A stretch of DNA of 9,087 nucleotides from Candidatus Fibrimonadales bacterium (GTDB lineage Bacteria; Fibrobacterota; Fibrobacteria; Fibrobacterales; Fibrobacteraceae): positions 1 through 9,087 of the forward strand of contig WRMM01000060.1 in assembly GCA_009777135.1 (NCBI GenBank), read 5' to 3'. The notes beneath the pieces were generated by a model. The model was given only the letters and a program-made list of their open reading frames with translations, had not been told where the DNA came from and made no database searches. Numbering within the stretch: the first letter of the stretch is position 1; every line of letters begins with the position of its first letter. The position numbers and the translations under genes were made by a program. Shown here one piece after another: positions 5,361 to 9,087 of the stretch.

Positions 5361-7627
5361 TAATTTTCTTGAGCTTATTTTTTGGGTTCTTGCTATCGCT
5401 GTTATTCCCACCGCAGAGCAAAAGCGATGATAGCAGAATTTTATTTGACAGCCAAGGCAAGCTGCTGAGGGTTTGGCTGAATAAAGACGAGCAGTATAAA
5501 TTCCCGAAAAGCGAAAAAATTTCGGCAAAGTATAAAATTGCGGTTTTGCATTTTGAGGATAAAAGATTTAACTGGCACTTTGGAATAGACCCTGCCGCGG
5601 TGCTTAGAGCGGTTAAGCAAAATGCGCAGGCGGGCGGAATTGAGAGCGGAGCGAGCACCATAACCATGCAGGTTGCAAGGCTGAAAAATCCGAGCAGTAG
5701 AACTTTTTTTGCAAAGCTTAGGGAAACGCATACCGCTCTTAGAATGGAGCTTTGGCAAAGCAAAGATGAAATTTTTGCGGAATATGCAAGCTTGGCGCCA
5801 ATGGGCGGGAATGTGGTTGGGGCAGAAACGGCGTGCTGGAGATTTTTTGGTCATGGGTCAGAAGAAATCACTTGGGCGCAGGCAGCTCTTTTGGCGTTGC
5901 TTCCAAACCGCCCCTCTGCGTTGAATTTGAAAAAAGAAAGAGAAAAGCTTTTGGAAAGAAGAAATAATCTGCTCAAATCGCTTGCAAAAGCAGGGCATAT
6001 TGATGCAGAAACTTTGGGTTCCGCTTTGCAAGAGCCGTTGCCCGTGGCAAATGCAAACTGGAGATTTAAAACTCCTCACTATGCAGAAGCTGTTTTTTCG
6101 CTGTTTCCAAATCAAATTCTGCATGGGACAATAGACGGCAAAGTTCAGGAGCAGCTGGAGCGAATTGCAAAAAATCATGGGCAAAAAATAAGGGAATATT
6201 CCAATGTAAATATATCCGTGATAATAACAGAAACTCAAACGGGAAAAATCAGAGGCTATCTTGGCTCGCTTGAATATTACGACACGCTTTCCAAAGGGAT
6301 GATAGACGGAGTGCGCGCCCGTCGCAGTACCGGCAGTATTTTAAAACCATTTTTATATGCGCTGGCAATAGAGCGAGGTCCTTATACGCCAGAGAGTTTA
6401 GTTGAAGATGTTCCCACATGGTTTAGAGGTTTTTCTCCGTATAACGCAGACAAGAGTTTCTGCGGAATTTTGCCTTTGAGCGAAGCTCTTAGCCGTTCTC
6501 TCAACGTTCCTTCCGTTAGAATACTATCTGAATATGGAGTTGGGGACTTTCATTTTTGGCTGGAAAATGCGGGGCTTGGCGGTTTGTTCCGTTTGCCGGA
6601 ATATTATGGGCTTTCTTTGGTTTTAGGCGGTGGAGAAGCTTCTTTGATGGAACTTGTTCCGCTTTATTCCATGCTTATGAACAATGGCAAAAGAACGGAA
6701 TTGCAATGGATTGAGGGCAATGTTTCGCAAAGAAATGAGCAGTTGCTGCGCAAGTGGACGGCTTATTATGCCAGAGAGATTTTAACCTCGGTTGTTCGCC
6801 CTGATTTTGAGCAATATTATTTGCAGTTTAACAATCAAATTCCTGTTGCGTGGAAAACGGGCACCAGTTATGGTTCAAGGGATGCGTGGGCGATAGGGGT
6901 TAATGCGCAATGGACTATCGGCGTTTGGTTAGGGAATTTTGCGGGCGGTTCGGTGGCAAATTTGAGCGGCAGTTCCGCAGCTGCTCCGCTTTTATTTTCG
7001 CTGTTCAATAATTTGAGCGCTCATAGCAAAGATTTGTGGAAAGGCGAGCCAGATGCAGATTTTGAAGATGTTGAAATTTGCGAGCTTAGCGGTTACAGGG
7101 CAAAGCCTATTTGCCCTCATAAAAAAAGCGTTTCGCTTCCGATAAATCGGAATAATCAAGCATGTTCATTTCACAAGGAGACTATAATTTCAAAAAGCGG
7201 CGGTTTTGCGGTTTGCAGTTTGTGCTGGAATGTGGAAGACACTTTGCGCATTGTTGAGGAGCATTATACCCCAGCGGTTAGAAATCAGCTCAGGAGAATT
7301 GGCAGAGAGCCCAAAGCGGAGACCTTTCACAATCCGCATTGCCCTGCAAAAAAAACGGAAACTCTATTTTCCATTACTTACCCCGAAAACGGCGCAAGGC
7401 TTTTTTTGCCAAGCAAAGATGCTTTGAGCGAGATGGGTTTTGTGGCAACCGCTGCCCACAAGGAACGCGACGCCGAATTGCAATGGTTTTTGAACGGAAC
7501 GTTTTTGGGCGTTACAAGGGGCGAGCATAAAATGGCCGTGTCGGTTGGCACGGGAGAGCATCGCATTGGGGTTCAAGATTTGCTGGGCGTGTATTTGGAG
7601 GCGAGATTTAGGGTGAGGAGTCGTTGA
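5330..7627 (+). CDS. pbpC: Penicillin-binding protein 1C (bifunctional transglycosylase/transpeptidase)
   Basis: 765 residues, a normal length for PBP1C. A membrane anchor spans about 9-26 and the rest is periplasmic. The GT51 transglycosylase domain (about 50-240) has the catalytic Glu76 in HFEDKRFNWHFGIDP and the motif GASTITMQVAR at 107-117. It polymerises lipid II into glycan strands. The transpeptidase domain shows all three active-site motifs: Ser336-x-x-Lys339 (GSILKPF), Ser390-Leu-Asn392 (SRSLN) and Lys509-Thr-Gly (KTGTS). A Cys-containing linker follows (about 580-672; CPHKK, CSFH, CSLCW). The C-terminal BiPBP_C domain runs from about 677 to 763 (ITYPENGARLFLP ... LQWFLNG). Its start overlaps the glycosyltransferase by 31 bases, and its end overlaps the opposing hydF by 20 bases. 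No alpha-2-macroglobulin gene, the frequent partner of pbpC, is present here. Confidence 0.93.
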   Translation: MFTPAQKRILIIFLSLFFGFLLSLLFPPQSKSDDSRILFDSQGKLLRVWLNKDEQYKFPKSEKISAKYKIAVLHFEDKRFNWHFGIDPAAVLRAVKQNAQAGGIESGASTITMQVARLKNPSSRTFFAKLRETHTALRMELWQSKDEIFAEYASLAPMGGNVVGAETACWRFFGHGSEEITWAQAALLALLPNRPSALNLKKEREKLLERRNNLLKSLAKAGHIDAETLGSALQEPLPVANANWRFKTPHYAEAVFSLFPNQILHGTIDGKVQEQLERIAKNHGQKIREYSNVNISVIITETQTGKIRGYLGSLEYYDTLSKGMIDGVRARRSTGSILKPFLYALAIERGPYTPESLVEDVPTWFRGFSPYNADKSFCGILPLSEALSRSLNVPSVRILSEYGVGDFHFWLENAGLGGLFRLPEYYGLSLVLGGGEASLMELVPLYSMLMNNGKRTELQWIEGNVSQRNEQLLRKWTAYYAREILTSVVRPDFEQYYLQFNNQIPVAWKTGTSYGSRDAWAIGVNAQWTIGVWLGNFAGGSVANLSGSSAAAPLLFSLFNNLSAHSKDLWKGEPDADFEDVEICELSGYRAKPICPHKKSVSLPINRNNQACSFHKETIISKSGGFAVCSLCWNVEDTLRIVEEHYTPAVRNQLRRIGREPKAETFHNPHCPAKKTETLFSITYPENGARLFLPSKDALSEMGFVATAAHKERDAELQWFLNGTFLGVTRGEHKMAVSVGTGEHRIGVQDLLGVYLEARFRVRSR

Positions 7628-8771
7628 TCGCCACTCCCTGCAAATGGGCGATTGCTATGCCGTAGTTTGTTATAGGAATGGACTGGCTCTTTGCTTCTTC
7701 TATTCGCGATAGAACGTATTTGCGGTTAAACATACAAGCTCCGCAGTGAATTATTAAATTATATTTGCTTAAATCTTTTGGAAAATCCATGCCGCTAACA
7801 ATTGTTACAGACAAATCTCCAAATTTTTGTTTCAGCAAATTGGGAATTTTCACCCTGCCAATATCTTCGTTTAACGGTGCGTGAGTGCAAGCTTCCGCTA
7901 TTAAAATATTAGAATTTTTTGTTAAATTGCCAATTGCTTTTGCTCCATTTAAAAAAGTTTCCATATCACCTTTGTATGCGGCAAAAAGCACTGAAAAAGA
8001 AGTCAGCTTGCTTTTCTTTGGTTTTTTATCATTTACAATTTTAAACGCCTGTGAATCGCAAATTATTAAATCTGGCGCCTTGTTCAAAGCAGCTAAAGTT
8101 TCATCAATTTGAGCTGTTGCGCAACTGACAATTATGCATTTTTTATCTAGCAATTCACGAATGGTTTGCACCTGCGGCAATATTAACCTACCTTTAGGGG
8201 CTTGGATATCCTGAGGCATAACAAGCATAACTAGGGAATTTTCGCTAACCAGATTTCCCGTAATATCAATTTCCTTGTCGCTTGGCGCATTTTTAATCAA
8301 GGCTTCCCGAACTTCTTCAATGTTGCGTTTTTTCAATGCATTCACAACAATAATCGGTTCGTTCAATTTTGATTTCAATTTTGAAGCAATTTCAACGGCA
8401 TTGTTATTTTCCATATCATTAACTGCAATAATAATTTTAATATTTTGTTCTTTAAGAGCCATAGCCCATGATATTCCTTCCTCAATATCCGTATCGCTGA
8501 ATATGACAATTGCCATATCCGCCTTTTTTGCAACATCTTTGGTTTTTTCAATACGCAGAATTCCTAACTTGCTTTCATCATCATAACCTGCAGTATCTAT
8601 AAACACAACAGGCCCAAGGCCGCTAATTTCCATTGCTTTATAAACTGGATCAGTCGTTGTGCCTTTTTCGCTGGAAACCAAAGCGGATTCCTGCAATGTT
8701 AGGGCGTTCAGCAATGTTGATTTGCCGCTATTCACTTTGCCGAATATGCCTATATGGAGTCTAGAAATCAT
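7608..8771 (-). CDS. hydF: [FeFe]-hydrogenase maturation GTPase HydF
   Basis: 387 residues, ATG start at 8771 on the minus strand. HydF is the scaffold on which HydE and HydG assemble the 2Fe subcluster before it is passed to the hydrogenase. The N-terminal GTPase domain has the P-loop GKVNSGKST (11-19), the switch I threonines KGTTTDP (36-42) and the G3 motif DTAGYDD (59-65). The G4 position reads NDME (118-121) instead of the usual NKxD. A middle dimerisation domain spans about 180-265. The C-terminal cluster-binding domain has Cys295-x-His297, 44 residues, then His342-Cys343-x-x-Cys346 (HCGAC), the CxH...HCxxC pattern for the [4Fe-4S] cluster. It starts 13 bases after the Wzz-like gene with no clear Shine-Dalgarno. 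Neither hydE, hydG nor the hydrogenase is in the window. Its presence implies hydrogen metabolism under anoxic conditions. Confidence 0.95.
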   Translation of the reverse strand: MISRLHIGIFGKVNSGKSTLLNALTLQESALVSSEKGTTTDPVYKAMEISGLGPVVFIDTAGYDDESKLGILRIEKTKDVAKKADMAIVIFSDTDIEEGISWAMALKEQNIKIIIAVNDMENNNAVEIASKLKSKLNEPIIVVNALKKRNIEEVREALIKNAPSDKEIDITGNLVSENSLVMLVMPQDIQAPKGRLILPQVQTIRELLDKKCIIVSCATAQIDETLAALNKAPDLIICDSQAFKIVNDKKPKKSKLTSFSVLFAAYKGDMETFLNGAKAIGNLTKNSNILIAEACTHAPLNEDIGRVKIPNLLKQKFGDLSVTIVSGMDFPKDLSKYNLIIHCGACMFNRKYVLSRIEEAKSQSIPITNYGIAIAHLQGVAINDSSP

Positions 8772-8784
8772 ATTAAAAACAAAT

Positions 8785-9087
8785 CTAAGAGATATATTTT
8801 TTCCACAGAGATTTTTTCTCTAAAAATACATCAAAAAGAGTGGCTATTAAAATTGAAAAGAACAATGCTGCCATACCGCCTGCCAAAACAATCAGCTTTC
8901 TTTTAGGTTTGGATTTTTCAATGGGTTTCATGGGCGTATCTATAATATCCAAAATAGGCATATCGCGAGCTTCTTCTATTTTTGCAAGCTCATATTGATT
9001 TTGCAACTGAAACATAATTTCCTGATTCATTAAAACATCACGCTGCAACCTTGCATCTTCCAATTCATCGGTTGGGTCTAAGCGAAG
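8785..9087 (-). CDS. Wzz/GNVR-type polysaccharide chain-length protein, C-terminal part (partial)
   Basis: The frame is open from the right edge to a TAG at 8785-8787, giving about 100 residues of a longer protein whose start lies outside. The visible part begins with a coiled-coil-like stretch (ELEDARLQRDVLMNQEIMFQLQNQYELAKIEE), typical of the GNVR region. Then comes the proline-rich PILDIIDTPMKPIEKSKPKRK, which precedes the second membrane helix in Wzz proteins. The helix itself is roughly LIVLAGGMAALFFSILIATLFDV, followed by a short basic cytoplasmic tail. Such proteins set the chain length of O-antigen, capsule or exopolysaccharide in the inner membrane. No tyrosine-kinase domain is fused at this C-terminus. 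hydF follows after 13 bases. Confidence 0.8.
   Translation of the reverse strand, partial: LRLDPTDELEDARLQRDVLMNQEIMFQLQNQYELAKIEEARDMPILDIIDTPMKPIEKSKPKRKLIVLAGGMAALFFSILIATLFDVFLEKKSLWKKYIS

Noticed and set aside
7617..7637. Terminator hairpin between pbpC and hydF
   Set aside because: GGAGT and ACTCC can pair, but the stem is only 5 bp with an 11-base loop and no following T-run on either strand.
1..9087. Mobile element, prophage or defence island
   Set aside because: No transposase, integrase, terminal repeats, tRNA junction or defence-type domain was seen. All recognisable genes are of core or envelope type.

Overview
The window reads as a chromosomal stretch of a Gram-negative, probably fermentative anaerobe. 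The Gram-negative side rests on a TonB-type protein, a class A PBP1C, a meso-diaminopimelate dehydrogenase and a GluQ-type synthetase. The anaerobic side rests on HydF, the maturase of [FeFe]-hydrogenase. Base composition looks like low-to-mid 40s % G+C by eye. Several proteins resemble families common in Bacteroidota and Fibrobacterota (the GT with an N-terminal DWGLGHATR motif, the tonB-TPR pair, PBP1C with a BiPBP_C tail). My tentative guess is a gut-type Fibrobacterota or relative; this is inference only.

Layout. The plus strand from the left edge to 7627 holds seven complete genes in one tightly packed direction: an HDOD signalling protein, meso-DAP dehydrogenase (ddh), a short GluQ-like synthetase, a TonB-like protein, a secreted TPR protein, a cytoplasmic MurG/GT28-like glycosyltransferase, and penicillin-binding protein 1C. 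A possible tail of an earlier gene sits in the first 47 bases. Gaps are 13 bases or less, or genes overlap, except for 114 bases between tonB and the TPR gene. On the minus strand, from the right edge leftwards, lie the 3' end of a Wzz/GNVR-type chain-length protein and hydF. hydF runs tail to tail into pbpC with a 20-base overlap.

How the genes fit together. ddh makes or consumes meso-DAP, the cross-linking residue of peptidoglycan. pbpC polymerises and cross-links glycan strands. The glycosyltransferase, the TonB-like protein and the TPR protein also point to the envelope, and the Wzz-like fragment points to surface polysaccharide. The HDOD, GluQ and HydF genes do not obviously belong to that theme.

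The most unusual non-coding structure is at 3239-3371. Four perfect AGTTGAG heptamers before the TPR gene face four near-perfect inverted heptamers inside its first codons. Together they could form a 28-bp stem whose 77-nt loop carries the ribosome binding site and start codon. A second small hairpin in that loop holds the Shine-Dalgarno sequence. The downstream heptamers encode part of the signal peptide, so a change in heptamer number would shift the reading frame. I found no CRISPR array, insertion sequence, tRNA, rRNA or defence system.
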